A stretch of 64,000 nt of DNA, taken from Mycobacterium sp. Root135 (GTDB taxonomy: Bacteria; Actinomycetota; Actinomycetes; Mycobacteriales; Mycobacteriaceae). Shown one piece after another: positions 9,976-17,636 of this stretch (within the stretch, counting starts at the first letter, position 1; each line of letters starts with the position of its first letter). Both the position numbers and the translations under genes were made by a program. Below the pieces are notes generated by a model. It worked only from the letters and a program-made list of their open reading frames with translations. It was not told the origin of the DNA and searched no databases. The stretch is from contig NZ_LMEZ01000007.1 in NCBI RefSeq assembly GCF_001426545.1, forward strand, positions 504,478-568,477, read 5' to 3'.

Positions 9976-11310
9976 ATGACCGACATCATCGATCCGACCG
10001 CTTCGTGGGCGTTCGAGACCAAGCAGGTCCACGCCGGCCAGAGCCCCGACGTCGCCACCGGCGCGCGGGCGTTGCCGATCTACCAGACCACCTCGTATGC
10101 GTTCAGGGACACCGACCATGCCGCGGCGCTGTTCGGCCTCGCCGAGCCGGGCAACATCTACACCCGCATCATGAACCCCACGCAGGACGTCGTCGAGCAA
10201 CGCATCGCGGCCCTCGAAGGTGGCGTGGCCGCGCTGTTCCTGTCCTCCGGTCAGGCGGCCGAGACGTTCGCGATCCTCAACCTCGCAGGCGCCGGTGACC
10301 ACATCGTCTCCAGCCCGCGCCTCTACGGCGGCACGTACAACCTCTTCCACTACACGCTTCCCAAGCTGGGCATCGAGACCACCTTCGTCGACGACCCCGA
10401 CGACTTGGATTCCTGGCGAGCGGCCGTGCGGCCCAACACCAAGGCGTTCTTCGGCGAGACGATCTCCAACCCCCAGATCGACGTCCTGAACATCCCAGGG
10501 GTCTCCTCGGTGGCCCATGAAAACGGCGTCCCGCTGATCGTGGACAACACCATTGCCACGCCGTACCTCATCCAGCCGATCGCCCATGGCGCCGACATCG
10601 TGGTGCACTCGGCGACGAAGTACCTCGGTGGGCACGGCACGGCGATCGCCGGTGTGATCGTCGACTCGGGCAACTTCGACTGGACTCAAGGCCGCCATCC
10701 CGGCTTCACCACCCCGGACCCGAGTTACCACGGTGTGGTGTTCTCCGAGCTCGGGCCGCCCGCGTACGCGCTCAAGGCCAGGGTGCAGCTGCTGCGCGAC
10801 CTCGGTTCGGCGGGGGCACCGTTCAACGCCTTCCTCGTCGCTCAGGGTCTCGAGACACTGAGCCTGCGCATCGAGCGCCATGTCGCAAACGCGCAGAGAG
10901 TCGCCGAATTCCTCAGCGCCCACGACGGCGTGGTGTCGGTCAACTACGCGGGCCTTCCCTCGTCGCCGTGGTACGACATCGGAAAGAAGCTGGCGCCCAA
11001 GGGAACCGGTGCCGTGCTCGCCTTCGAGCTGGCCGGCGGGATCGACGCGGGCAAGGCGTTCGTCAACGCCCTGACGCTGCACAGTCACGTCGCCAACATC
11101 GGTGACGTGCGGTCGCTGGTGATCCACCCCGCCTCGACGACGCACGCACAGCTCTCCCCCACCGAACAGCTCGCCACCGGCGTCACCCCGGGGCTGGTGC
11201 GGCTGGCCGTCGGGATCGAGGGAATCGACGACATCATCGCCGACCTCGAGCAGGGCTTCGTCGCCGCCAGCGCGGTCTCGGACGCCTCTCACACCACGGT
11301 CTCGGTGTGA
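9976..11310 (+). CDS. metC: O-acetylhomoserine sulfhydrylase
   Basis: PLP enzyme of the Cys/Met metabolism family that makes homocysteine from O-acetylhomoserine and sulfide. Its 444 residues are typical of the MetY/MetZ sulfhydrylase branch, although mycobacterial genomes call the gene metC (Rv3340). The Schiff-base lysine is Lys215 in Ser-Ala-Thr-Lys-Tyr-Leu-Gly-Gly-His-Gly; the N-terminal Tyr-Gln-Thr-Thr-Ser-Tyr motif is present. The start is the ATG at 9976 behind AGGAG (9962-9966); an in-frame ATG at 9940 lies before this ribosome site. The SAM-IV riboswitch upstream indicates feedback by SAM. It is followed after 27 bp by metX, which supplies its substrate. Confidence 0.95.
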   Translation: MTDIIDPTASWAFETKQVHAGQSPDVATGARALPIYQTTSYAFRDTDHAAALFGLAEPGNIYTRIMNPTQDVVEQRIAALEGGVAALFLSSGQAAETFAILNLAGAGDHIVSSPRLYGGTYNLFHYTLPKLGIETTFVDDPDDLDSWRAAVRPNTKAFFGETISNPQIDVLNIPGVSSVAHENGVPLIVDNTIATPYLIQPIAHGADIVVHSATKYLGGHGTAIAGVIVDSGNFDWTQGRHPGFTTPDPSYHGVVFSELGPPAYALKARVQLLRDLGSAGAPFNAFLVAQGLETLSLRIERHVANAQRVAEFLSAHDGVVSVNYAGLPSSPWYDIGKKLAPKGTGAVLAFELAGGIDAGKAFVNALTLHSHVANIGDVRSLVIHPASTTHAQLSPTEQLATGVTPGLVRLAVGIEGIDDIIADLEQGFVAASAVSDASHTTVSV

Positions 11311-11337
11311 GTTGAGAATCGTCGTGAGAGAAGAAGA

Positions 11338-12468
11338 GTGACGATCATCGAAGCCCCGGACACTCCCCTGCTGACGCTGCCCGCCGAAGCGCAGATCGGC
11401 ATCGTCGACGTCGGCCCCCTGACGTTGGAGTCGGGGGTGGTCCTCGACGACGTCCGGATCGCGGTGCAGCGCTGGGGCGAGCTGTCGGAGGATCGCGACA
11501 ACGCCGTCGTCGTGCTGCATGCGCTGACGGGCGATTCCCACGTCACCGGCCCCGCCGGTCCTGAGCACCCCACCCCCGGCTGGTGGGACGGCGTGGCAGG
11601 CCCCGGCGCGCCGGTCGACACCGAGCGGTGGTGCGCGATCGCCACCAACGTGCTGGGTGGGTGCCGCGGCTCGACCGGACCCAGTTCGCTTGCGCCAGAC
11701 GGGAAACCGTGGGGTTCGCGATTCCCCACGATCACGGTGCGCGACCAGGTCAACGCCGACCTCGCGGCCCTCTCGGCGCTGGGCATCACCCAGGTGGCCG
11801 CTGTCGTCGGCGGCTCCATGGGTGGCGCCCGCGCACTGGAGTGGATCGTCGGTCATCCCGAAACCGTCAGGGCGGCACTGGTTCTGGCAGTGGGAGCCCG
11901 TGCGACCGCCGACCAGATCGGCACGCAGAGCACCCAGGTGTCGGCCATCAAGGCGGATCCCAACTGGCAGAACGGCGACTATCACGGCACCGGCCGCTCA
12001 CCCCAGGTGGGCATGGAGATAGCCAGGCGCTTCGCGCACCTGACCTATCGAGGCGAGGCCGAACTCGACGAGCGGTTCGGCAACGACGCCCAGGGCAACG
12101 AAGATCCGGTCACCGGCGGGCGCTACGCGGTGCAGAGCTACCTCGAGCACCAGGGCGGCAAGCTGGCCCGTCGCTTCGACGCGGGCACCTACGTCGCGCT
12201 GTCCGACGCGCTCAGCACGCACGACGTCGGCCGCGGCCGGGGTGGGGTGGCGGCGGCCCTGGGCAGGGTCACGGTGCCGGTGATCGTCGGAGGCATCACC
12301 TCCGACCGGTTGTACCCGCTGCGGTTGCAGCAGGAACTGGCCGACCTGCTCCCGACGTGTCAGGCACTGAACGTCGTGGAGTCGGACTTCGGCCACGACG
12401 GCTTCCTCGTCGAAACCGAGGCAGTCTACGAAATGATCAGGCAGACATTGGAGTTCGCGTCCACGTGA
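11338..12468 (+). CDS. metX: homoserine O-acetyltransferase
   Basis: Acetylates homoserine with acetyl-CoA, the first committed step toward methionine (called metA, Rv3341, in M. tuberculosis). The 376-residue alpha/beta-hydrolase-fold protein has nucleophile Ser160 in Gly-Gly-Ser-Met-Gly-Gly-Ala-Arg, a probable catalytic Asp323 in Thr-Ser-Asp-Arg-Leu-Tyr-Pro-Leu, and His353 in Phe-Gly-His-Asp-Gly-Phe-Leu. The N-terminal Leu-His-Ala-Leu-Thr-Gly-Asp-Ser-His-Val segment forms the oxyanion region. It starts at GTG 11338 and its stop overlaps the next gene's GTG by 4 nt. With metC it forms a riboswitch-controlled methionine operon. Confidence 0.95.
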   Translation: MTIIEAPDTPLLTLPAEAQIGIVDVGPLTLESGVVLDDVRIAVQRWGELSEDRDNAVVVLHALTGDSHVTGPAGPEHPTPGWWDGVAGPGAPVDTERWCAIATNVLGGCRGSTGPSSLAPDGKPWGSRFPTITVRDQVNADLAALSALGITQVAAVVGGSMGGARALEWIVGHPETVRAALVLAVGARATADQIGTQSTQVSAIKADPNWQNGDYHGTGRSPQVGMEIARRFAHLTYRGEAELDERFGNDAQGNEDPVTGGRYAVQSYLEHQGGKLARRFDAGTYVALSDALSTHDVGRGRGGVAAALGRVTVPVIVGGITSDRLYPLRLQQELADLLPTCQALNVVESDFGHDGFLVETEAVYEMIRQTLEFAST

Positions 12469-13199
12469 CCACCGACGAAACGCGGCAGCGCTCACTGTCA
12501 TTCGGCGAGGAGGCCGCGGCCTACGAACGGGGCCGGCCGTCGTACCCGCCGGAGGCCATCAACTGGCTTCTGCAAAGCGGGGCGCGCAACGTCCTCGACC
12601 TCGGCGCAGGCACCGGGAAGCTGACGATCCGACTGGTGGAACGCGGACTGGACGTCATCGCCGTCGACCCCATCCCGGAGATGCTCGAGGTCCTCAGCCG
12701 TTCCTTGCCCGACACCCCGGCGTTGCTCGGCAGTGCGGAGGAGATCCCGCTGCCCGACGACAGCGTCGACTCGGTGCTCGTCGCGCAGGCGTGGCATTGG
12801 TTCGACCCGGAGCGGGCCATCAAGGAGGTCGCGCGGGTGCTTCGGCCCGGCGGCCGACTCGGGCTGGTGTGGAACACGCGCGACGAACGGATGGGCTGGG
12901 TCAAGGATCTCGGCCGCATCGTGGGCCACGAGGAAGATCCGTTCAGCCGTGAGGTGACGCTTCCCGCGCCGTTCGTCGGGCTGGAGCGCCAGCAGTTCGA
13001 GTGGACGAGTTACCTGACGCCGCAAGCGCTCATCGACCTGGTGGCGTCGCGGAGCTACTGCATCACCTCACCGGCCGACGTGCGCTCCAAGACCCTCGAA
13101 GACGTGCGGACGCTGCTGACCACCCACCCCGCTCTGGTGAACGCCACCGGCCTGGCGCTGCCGTACATCACGGTGGGGGTGCGGGCCACGCTGGCCTGA
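12465..13199 (+). CDS. class I SAM-dependent methyltransferase
   Basis: A 244-residue Rossmann-fold methyltransferase (Methyltransf_11 type; Rv3342-like). Motif I is Val-Leu-Asp-Leu-Gly-Ala-Gly-Thr-Gly-Lys (~38-47), followed by Ala-Val-Asp-Pro (ribose-binding acid) and Ala-Gln-Ala-Trp-His-Trp-Phe-Asp (~106-113). The acceptor is unknown. GTG 12465 overlaps the metX stop as GTGA, so it is translated with the methionine genes and lies under the same SAM riboswitch. A SAM-consuming enzyme in this operon makes regulatory sense, but the link is inferred. A longer open frame reaching back to 11583 is an overlap with metX and not the real start. Confidence 0.88.
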   Translation: MTTDETRQRSLSFGEEAAAYERGRPSYPPEAINWLLQSGARNVLDLGAGTGKLTIRLVERGLDVIAVDPIPEMLEVLSRSLPDTPALLGSAEEIPLPDDSVDSVLVAQAWHWFDPERAIKEVARVLRPGGRLGLVWNTRDERMGWVKDLGRIVGHEEDPFSREVTLPAPFVGLERQQFEWTSYLTPQALIDLVASRSYCITSPADVRSKTLEDVRTLLTTHPALVNATGLALPYITVGVRATLA

Positions 13200-13205
13200 C
13201 CCGTT

Positions 13206-13269
13206 CGCCGACTGCACGCATGTTTGCGGGGTCTCTTGACGTTTGCGTTCAACATGCGTGCGGTCGGCG
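13206..13269. repeat. 64-bp palindromic repeat, copy A
   Basis: Arms CGCCGACTGCACGCATGTT (13206-13224) and the complementary 13251-13269 pair over 19 bp with one mismatch around a 26-bp spacer that holds a GTTTGCG direct repeat. It begins 7 bp after the methyltransferase stop. Copy B (14184-14247) is identical at 63 of 64 positions and follows the next gene. It could act as a terminator hairpin or be a REP-like element. Confidence 0.85.
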
Positions 13270-13317
13270 GATGAATTGGTGCGCAACGGGCTCGCCGCCA
13301 TGCCCGACGATTGGTGA

Positions 13318-14178
13318 GTGTCCGATCGACTCGTCGTGGCGACGGAAGCCTTGGCCGACGGCAGCCTCACCCGGCGCGACCTGAGGCGCAGCTACACCAA
13401 GCTCCATCGCAACGTGTACGTCCGCAGCGGCGTCGAGCTGACCGCCGTCGACCGGGGCCGTGCGGCGTGGCTGTGGTCGGGCCGGAACGCCACCCTGGTC
13501 GGACATTCGGCGGCAGCGCTGCTCGGCAGCCGGTGGGTGCCCGACGACGCACCCGTGGAGATCGTCCACTCCCGCCGTCCCCCGCCCAACGGAATCACCG
13601 TTCGCAGCTACGAGCTTCGCGACGACGAGGTGCGCCGGGTCGGCGAGATCGCCTGCACCACGGTCGCGCGCACGGCCTACGACCTCGGCAGGCGACTTCC
13701 GTTGGAGAGCGCGGTGATTCGGGTCGACGCACTGCTCAATGCGACGACGGTGACGGCGGAGGCGGTCGAGCTCGTCGCGCGGATGCACCCGGGTGCGCGT
13801 GGGGTTCGACGGTTGCAACGCGTCATGGACTTGGTCGACGCGGGTTCGGAGTCACCGCAGGAGACCCGCCTGCGGTTGCTGCTCGTTCGGTCGGGCTTGC
13901 CCCGCCCTTCGACTCAGATACCGATACTCGACAACTGGGGCCGTGTCGTGCGGCGGGTCGACATGGGCTGGGCCGAATGGAAGGTCGGCGTCGAATACGA
14001 CGGCGAGCAGCATTGGACCGGCCCCGACGACTACGCAAACGACATCGATCGGCTGGAGTTCCTTGCCGCCCGAGGCTGGTGCATCGTGCGGGTCAGCGCC
14101 AGGCAGCTGCGCTCTGAGCGGGCCCGAGTCGTGGCCCGGGTGCGGGCGGCTCTGCGGGAACGCGGTTTCAGGGGCTGA
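13318..14178 (+). CDS. DUF559/VSR-like nuclease-fold protein with AbiEi-type N-terminus
   Basis: A 286-residue protein of a family often present in several copies in mycobacterial genomes. The N-terminal ~80 residues look like the winged-helix/AbiEi-type antitoxin region (Leu-Thr-Arg-Arg-Asp-Leu-Arg, then Leu-His-Arg-Asn-Val-Tyr-Val). The C-terminal part resembles the DUF559 branch of the PD-(D/E)xK fold: Gln-Glu-Thr-Arg (~181-184), Val-Asp-Met-Gly-Trp, then Val-Glu-Tyr-Asp-Gly-Glu-Gln-His (~225-232), which supplies the acidic and polar active-site positions. Nuclease activity is unproven. It starts at GTG 13318, 48 bp after palindrome A, and its stop is 5 bp before palindrome B. It could be a mobile or defence-related single gene; no partner toxin is adjacent. 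Confidence 0.75.
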   Translation: MSDRLVVATEALADGSLTRRDLRRSYTKLHRNVYVRSGVELTAVDRGRAAWLWSGRNATLVGHSAAALLGSRWVPDDAPVEIVHSRRPPPNGITVRSYELRDDEVRRVGEIACTTVARTAYDLGRRLPLESAVIRVDALLNATTVTAEAVELVARMHPGARGVRRLQRVMDLVDAGSESPQETRLRLLLVRSGLPRPSTQIPILDNWGRVVRRVDMGWAEWKVGVEYDGEQHWTGPDDYANDIDRLEFLAARGWCIVRVSARQLRSERARVVARVRAALRERGFRG

Positions 14179-14183
14179 CGGGC

Positions 14184-14247
14184 CGCCGACTGCACGCATG
14201 TTTGCGGGGTCTCTCGACGTTTGCGTTCAACATGCGTGCGGTCGGCG
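14184..14247. repeat. 64-bp palindromic repeat, copy B
   Basis: Differs from copy A (13206-13269) by a single base in the spacer (CTCTCGAC for CTCTTGAC). It fills the gap between two convergent genes, starting 5 bp after the DUF559 stop and ending 5 bp before the flavin monooxygenase stop, an ideal place for a two-way terminator. The two copies form a direct repeat about 980 bp apart that brackets the DUF559 gene. Confidence 0.85.
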
Positions 14248-14252
14248 AAGGG

Positions 14253-15758
14253 TCAGGCGGGGCCGAACCACCGGGCGAGCGCCTCGGGCAGCCCCAGCCC
14301 GTCCGGTGAGTCCGTCGCCCACGCCACGTAGCCGTCGGGGCGCACCAGCAGAGCGGCCACCGAGGTGTCGGCGCTGCCGCCCGTCACCAGGTCGACCCGG
14401 TCGGCCCACGCGCCCGCGCTCGCCGCGAACCCGCCGCCCGACAGGTCAAGCAGCACGGGCCGCGCATGGTGCAGCAGCTCCGCGAGCCGCGTGCCGTCGT
14501 TGAGCGTCAGCTCCGGCGCGAGGTAGCCCGACAGCGGGTGGGAGTCACCGACGGGATAGCGGACGTCGGAGCCCGCCAGCAGGTGCGCCATGTGGTCGCG
14601 GACCTGCGACTCGTCGAGCAGCTCGCCCAAGAGCGCCCGCAGCGCAGTCACTTCCGGGCCTGGCGCCATCAACGCCTGCTGAGCCAGCGACTGCATCATC
14701 ACGCGCTCCCCCACCGGACGGCGCTCCGACTCGTAGGTGTCCAGCAGCCCCTCGGGCGCCCAGCCGTTGACCGCTGCGGCCAGCTTCCAGCCGAGGTTCA
14801 CCGTGTCCTGCAGACCGAGGTTGAGGCCGGGACCACCCATCGGCGAGTGGACGTGTGCGGCGTCGCCGAGCACGAACACGCCGCCGACCCGGTAGGTCTG
14901 TGCCAATCGGGTGTTCGTGCCGTCCATCCGGCGCATCGCATGCGGGCCGGGCCCCTGCGGCAGCTCGAGCGGCACGTCCGCGCCGAGGACTCGCCGCGCG
15001 CTCTCCCGAAGGTCCTGCAGGCTCATCGGTGGCGCGTCGGCACCGAGACGTCCTGGCTCGATGGTGGCGAATAGCGTTCGACCGTGCGGCATTTGGAAGA
15101 AGACGTAGCCGCCGCGGTCCAGCCGGTTGTGCCGGTATCGAAGCGGGCCGAAGCCGGGAATCTCGTAGCTGCCGTCAGCACGACGCAGTGCGTCGGGCAG
15201 GTGGACGTCGGCAAGTCGGGTCACCGTGTCGGAGGTGCTGCCGGGGAAGGCGATGCCGACGGTCTTGCGGACCAGACTGCGACCGCCGTCGGCGCCGACG
15301 AGGTACGCGGTGTCGAGGTCATAGCGGTCACCCGGCGCGTCGACGGAGATCGTGACACCTCCGCCATCCTGGGTCAGATCACGCAGCGCGTGACCCCATC
15401 TGACGTCGACCCCCAGATCGCGGGCCCGCTTCTCGAGCAGGCGCACCAGCCTGGGCTGCTGGATCATCAGGGCGTGCATCGGGTTGTGCTCGAGCCCGGA
15501 CAAGAAGATCGGCATGCCTGCGAACATCCACTCCCGCAGCGGCACCGGTGGGCCGTCGGCACCACCGAAGGCGTGGTAGAGGCCCCGCATATCGATCATC
15601 CGAACCACTTGTCCAGCAAGGCCGTTGGCCTTCGGCTCCGCCCCGGGACCGGGTTGCGGGTCCAGGACGACGGAATGCACCCCGGCAAGGGCGAGCTCGC
15701 AGGAGAGCATCAGGCCGTTCGGGCCTGCTCCGGCGATGACGACGTCGGTCTCAGTCAT
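14253..15758 (-). CDS. FAD-dependent aromatic monooxygenase, Rox/PheA-TfdB type
   Basis: A 501-residue group A flavin hydroxylase using NAD(P)H and O2. It has the FAD fingerprint Ile-Ala-Gly-Ala-Gly-Pro-Asn-Gly-Leu (~8-16), the middle DG motif Val-Gly-Ala-Asp-Gly-Gly-Arg-Ser and the ribityl motif Gly-Asp-Ala-Ala-His with Pro-Met-Gly-Gly-Pro-Gly-Leu-Asn-Leu-Gly. A C-terminal thioredoxin-like extension is present. Layout and local wording resemble rifampicin monooxygenase (Rox) and related drug or polyketide hydroxylases, but the substrate is not readable. ATG 15758 has a strong AGGAGGAG site and overlaps the TetR stop by ATGA. Regulation is therefore likely by the upstream TetR protein. Confidence 0.9.
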   Translation of the reverse strand: MTETDVVIAGAGPNGLMLSCELALAGVHSVVLDPQPGPGAEPKANGLAGQVVRMIDMRGLYHAFGGADGPPVPLREWMFAGMPIFLSGLEHNPMHALMIQQPRLVRLLEKRARDLGVDVRWGHALRDLTQDGGGVTISVDAPGDRYDLDTAYLVGADGGRSLVRKTVGIAFPGSTSDTVTRLADVHLPDALRRADGSYEIPGFGPLRYRHNRLDRGGYVFFQMPHGRTLFATIEPGRLGADAPPMSLQDLRESARRVLGADVPLELPQGPGPHAMRRMDGTNTRLAQTYRVGGVFVLGDAAHVHSPMGGPGLNLGLQDTVNLGWKLAAAVNGWAPEGLLDTYESERRPVGERVMMQSLAQQALMAPGPEVTALRALLGELLDESQVRDHMAHLLAGSDVRYPVGDSHPLSGYLAPELTLNDGTRLAELLHHARPVLLDLSGGGFAASAGAWADRVDLVTGGSADTSVAALLVRPDGYVAWATDSPDGLGLPEALARWFGPA

Positions 15759-16399
15759 AGTTCTCCTCCTCGACGCGTTGGTTCCGGCAACCCCGCCGCG
15801 ACGGCGGCCATGCCCTGGCGGTACAGCGCCGTGATGGCCACGGGCGGATCGGCCGTGGCGTACGTCTCCATTGCCGCGTCGCCCACCGCACCCATCACGG
15901 CAGCGACGAGGCGTGGATACATGTCGCGAGCCGGGTCGGTACCGCTGCGTTCGGCGATCGCCTGTACCCATTCGTCGAAGAGGTCCCTCGATATCGCGCT
16001 GCGAATCTCTGGATTCATTAGCATCTTTCGAATCTCGGCCAGTTCGGCACGCGACGGTGCATCGCCTCCGTCGCCGGGGTTCTCCGCGAGCTCGGCCTCC
16101 ATGGGCGCCAGCATCGCCTCGGTGACCGACGTCCACAGGGGTTCGTCCGCGGGCCGCGCACGCAGCGCGTCGATGCCGAGCCGCAGACGCTCGACCTGGC
16201 GATAGGCCAACGCCTCGTACTTGCCGGTGAAGTAGTTGTTGAAGGTCCGCAGCGAGACCCCGGCCAGGTTGGCGATGGCTTCCCGCGTGACCTGATCGAT
16301 GCCGTTCTCCAGGGCCAATCTCAGGGCGGCGTCGCTCAGCGCCCGTCGGGTGTCTGCCTTCTTGCGCTCCCGCAGGCCGCCTGGGGTTGGTTCTGACAT
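15755..16399 (-). CDS. TetR-family transcriptional repressor
   Basis: A 214-residue regulator. The N-terminal helix-turn-helix covers about residues 12-60, with the typical Thr-Arg-Glu-Ala-Ile-Ala-Asn-Leu-Ala-Gly-Val-Ser followed by Thr-Phe-Asn-Asn-Tyr-Phe. The rest is a helical ligand-binding domain with a MftR-like C-terminal region. ATG 16399 is chosen because the alternative upstream start would run through the operator. It is co-transcribed with the flavin monooxygenase (4-nt overlap), and a 34-bp dyad lies 21 bp upstream, so autoregulation of the pair is likely. The inducer is presumably the monooxygenase substrate (inference). Confidence 0.9.
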   Translation of the reverse strand: MSEPTPGGLRERKKADTRRALSDAALRLALENGIDQVTREAIANLAGVSLRTFNNYFTGKYEALAYRQVERLRLGIDALRARPADEPLWTSVTEAMLAPMEAELAENPGDGGDAPSRAELAEIRKMLMNPEIRSAISRDLFDEWVQAIAERSGTDPARDMYPRLVAAVMGAVGDAAMETYATADPPVAITALYRQGMAAVAAGLPEPTRRGGEL

Positions 16400-16420
16400 G
16401 CCGACCACCGTACGCCAAAT

Positions 16421-16454
16421 ATTGCACGGTGGGCAAGATTGCCCGGCAGGCAAT
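16421..16454. promoter_or_regulatory. probable TetR operator dyad
   Basis: A symmetric 34-bp element: ATTGC-N5-GGGCAA-N2-TTGCCC-N5-GCAAT, with both arm pairs centred on the same point (between 16437 and 16438). It fills the space between the TetR start and the hutI stop, so it lies where the promoter of the TetR/monooxygenase pair must be. The spacing suits one or two TetR dimers. Binding is inferred. Confidence 0.7.
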
Positions 16455-17636
16455 TCATGCCCGCGGCAGCAGCACTCCGTTGGCGATCACGTCGCGCACC
16501 AGTGGCACGCCGGGACGATAGGCCAGGTGGACGTAGGACGGGGCGTCCAGCACGGCGAAGTCCGCCCGTCGACCGACCGCGAGAACCCCGACGTCGTCGC
16601 GACGCAGGGCCTTCGCGCCTCCGGCCGTCGCCGACCACAGCGCTTGGGCGGGGGTGAAGAACATGTCGCGCACCGCGACGGCGATGCAGAACGACATGCT
16701 GGAGGTGAACGACGACCCCGGGTTGCAGTCCGTCGCCAACGCGACCGTGGCACCCGCGTCGATGAATCGCCGGGCGTCGGGCCAGGTTGCGCGAGTGGAG
16801 AATTCGGCGCCGGGGAGCAACGTCGCCACCGTGGTGTCGGCCGCGGCGGCAAGCGCCTCGACGTCCGCGTCGGAGGCGTAGGTGCAGTGGTCCACCGACG
16901 CGGCCCCCAACTCGACGGCCAACTGGATGCCCGCACCCAGCTCGAGCTGACCCGCATGCAGACGCGGCACCAGACCCGCGGCCATCCCCGCCTGCAGGAT
17001 CGTCCGTGCTTCGTCGACGTCGAAGGCGCCCCTGTCGCAGAACACGTCGACCCAGCGGGCCAGCGGCGCGCAGGCCTCCATCATCGGGCCGACGACCAGG
17101 TCTACGTACGCGTCGCGGTCGTCGCGGTATTCCTGCGGCACGACGTGCGCACCGAGGAACGTCGTCTCGTCGGTGAACGCGCGCGCCAGCCGCAGTGCGC
17201 GAGCCTCGTCGGCGACGGTCAGGCCGTAACCGCTCTTGGTCTCGAACGTCGTCACCCCGCCGCGGAGCAGTTCGCCGGTGAGCCGATCCAGACCGCGGTC
17301 CAGGGTCGAGTCGTCGGCCGCCCTGGTCGCCGCGACCGTGGTGGCGATGCCGCCCACCGCGTAGGACTGCCCGCTCATCCGCGCCGCGAACTCAGCGGAC
17401 CGCTCCCCCGCGAACACCAGATGCGCGTGGCTGTCCACGAATCCGGGGATGACGCTGGCGCCGGCGAGGTCGACGCGGGAGTCGGCGTCGGGGGCGTGCC
17501 CCCGTGGTCCGACCCACGCGACGCGGTCACCATCGACGACCACCGCGCCGTCGGTCACGATCCCGAGAACGCTCCCGTCGTCCTGGCTCGGATCGTTGGT
17601 GACGAGTTCGCCGATCCCGGTGTACAGCGTGGTCAT
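16455..17636 (-). CDS. hutI: imidazolonepropionase
   Basis: Amidohydrolase-superfamily enzyme that opens 4-imidazolone-5-propionate to N-formimino-glutamate, the third step of histidine breakdown. The 393-residue protein carries the metal motif Asp-Ser-His-Ala-His-Leu-Val-Phe-Ala-Gly-Glu-Arg (~68-79), a later His-Ala-Gly-Gln, and Ala-Thr-Asp-Cys-Asn-Pro-Gly with the catalytic Asp near residue ~304. ATG 17636 overlaps the hutF stop by 4 nt. It is the last gene of the minus-strand hut operon; the TetR operator begins directly after its stop. Confidence 0.94.
   Translation of the reverse strand: MTTLYTGIGELVTNDPSQDDGSVLGIVTDGAVVVDGDRVAWVGPRGHAPDADSRVDLAGASVIPGFVDSHAHLVFAGERSAEFAARMSGQSYAVGGIATTVAATRAADDSTLDRGLDRLTGELLRGGVTTFETKSGYGLTVADEARALRLARAFTDETTFLGAHVVPQEYRDDRDAYVDLVVGPMMEACAPLARWVDVFCDRGAFDVDEARTILQAGMAAGLVPRLHAGQLELGAGIQLAVELGAASVDHCTYASDADVEALAAAADTTVATLLPGAEFSTRATWPDARRFIDAGATVALATDCNPGSSFTSSMSFCIAVAVRDMFFTPAQALWSATAGGAKALRRDDVGVLAVGRRADFAVLDAPSYVHLAYRPGVPLVRDVIANGVLLPRA

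Noticed and set aside
9973..11985. 670-residue minus-strand frame
   Set aside because: Antisense shadow of metC and metX, both of which have complete active sites.
13206..14247. Insertion sequence with terminal repeats
   Set aside because: The flanking repeats are direct copies of a palindrome; no transposase motif, no target-site duplication was seen. Kept as a cassette hypothesis only.
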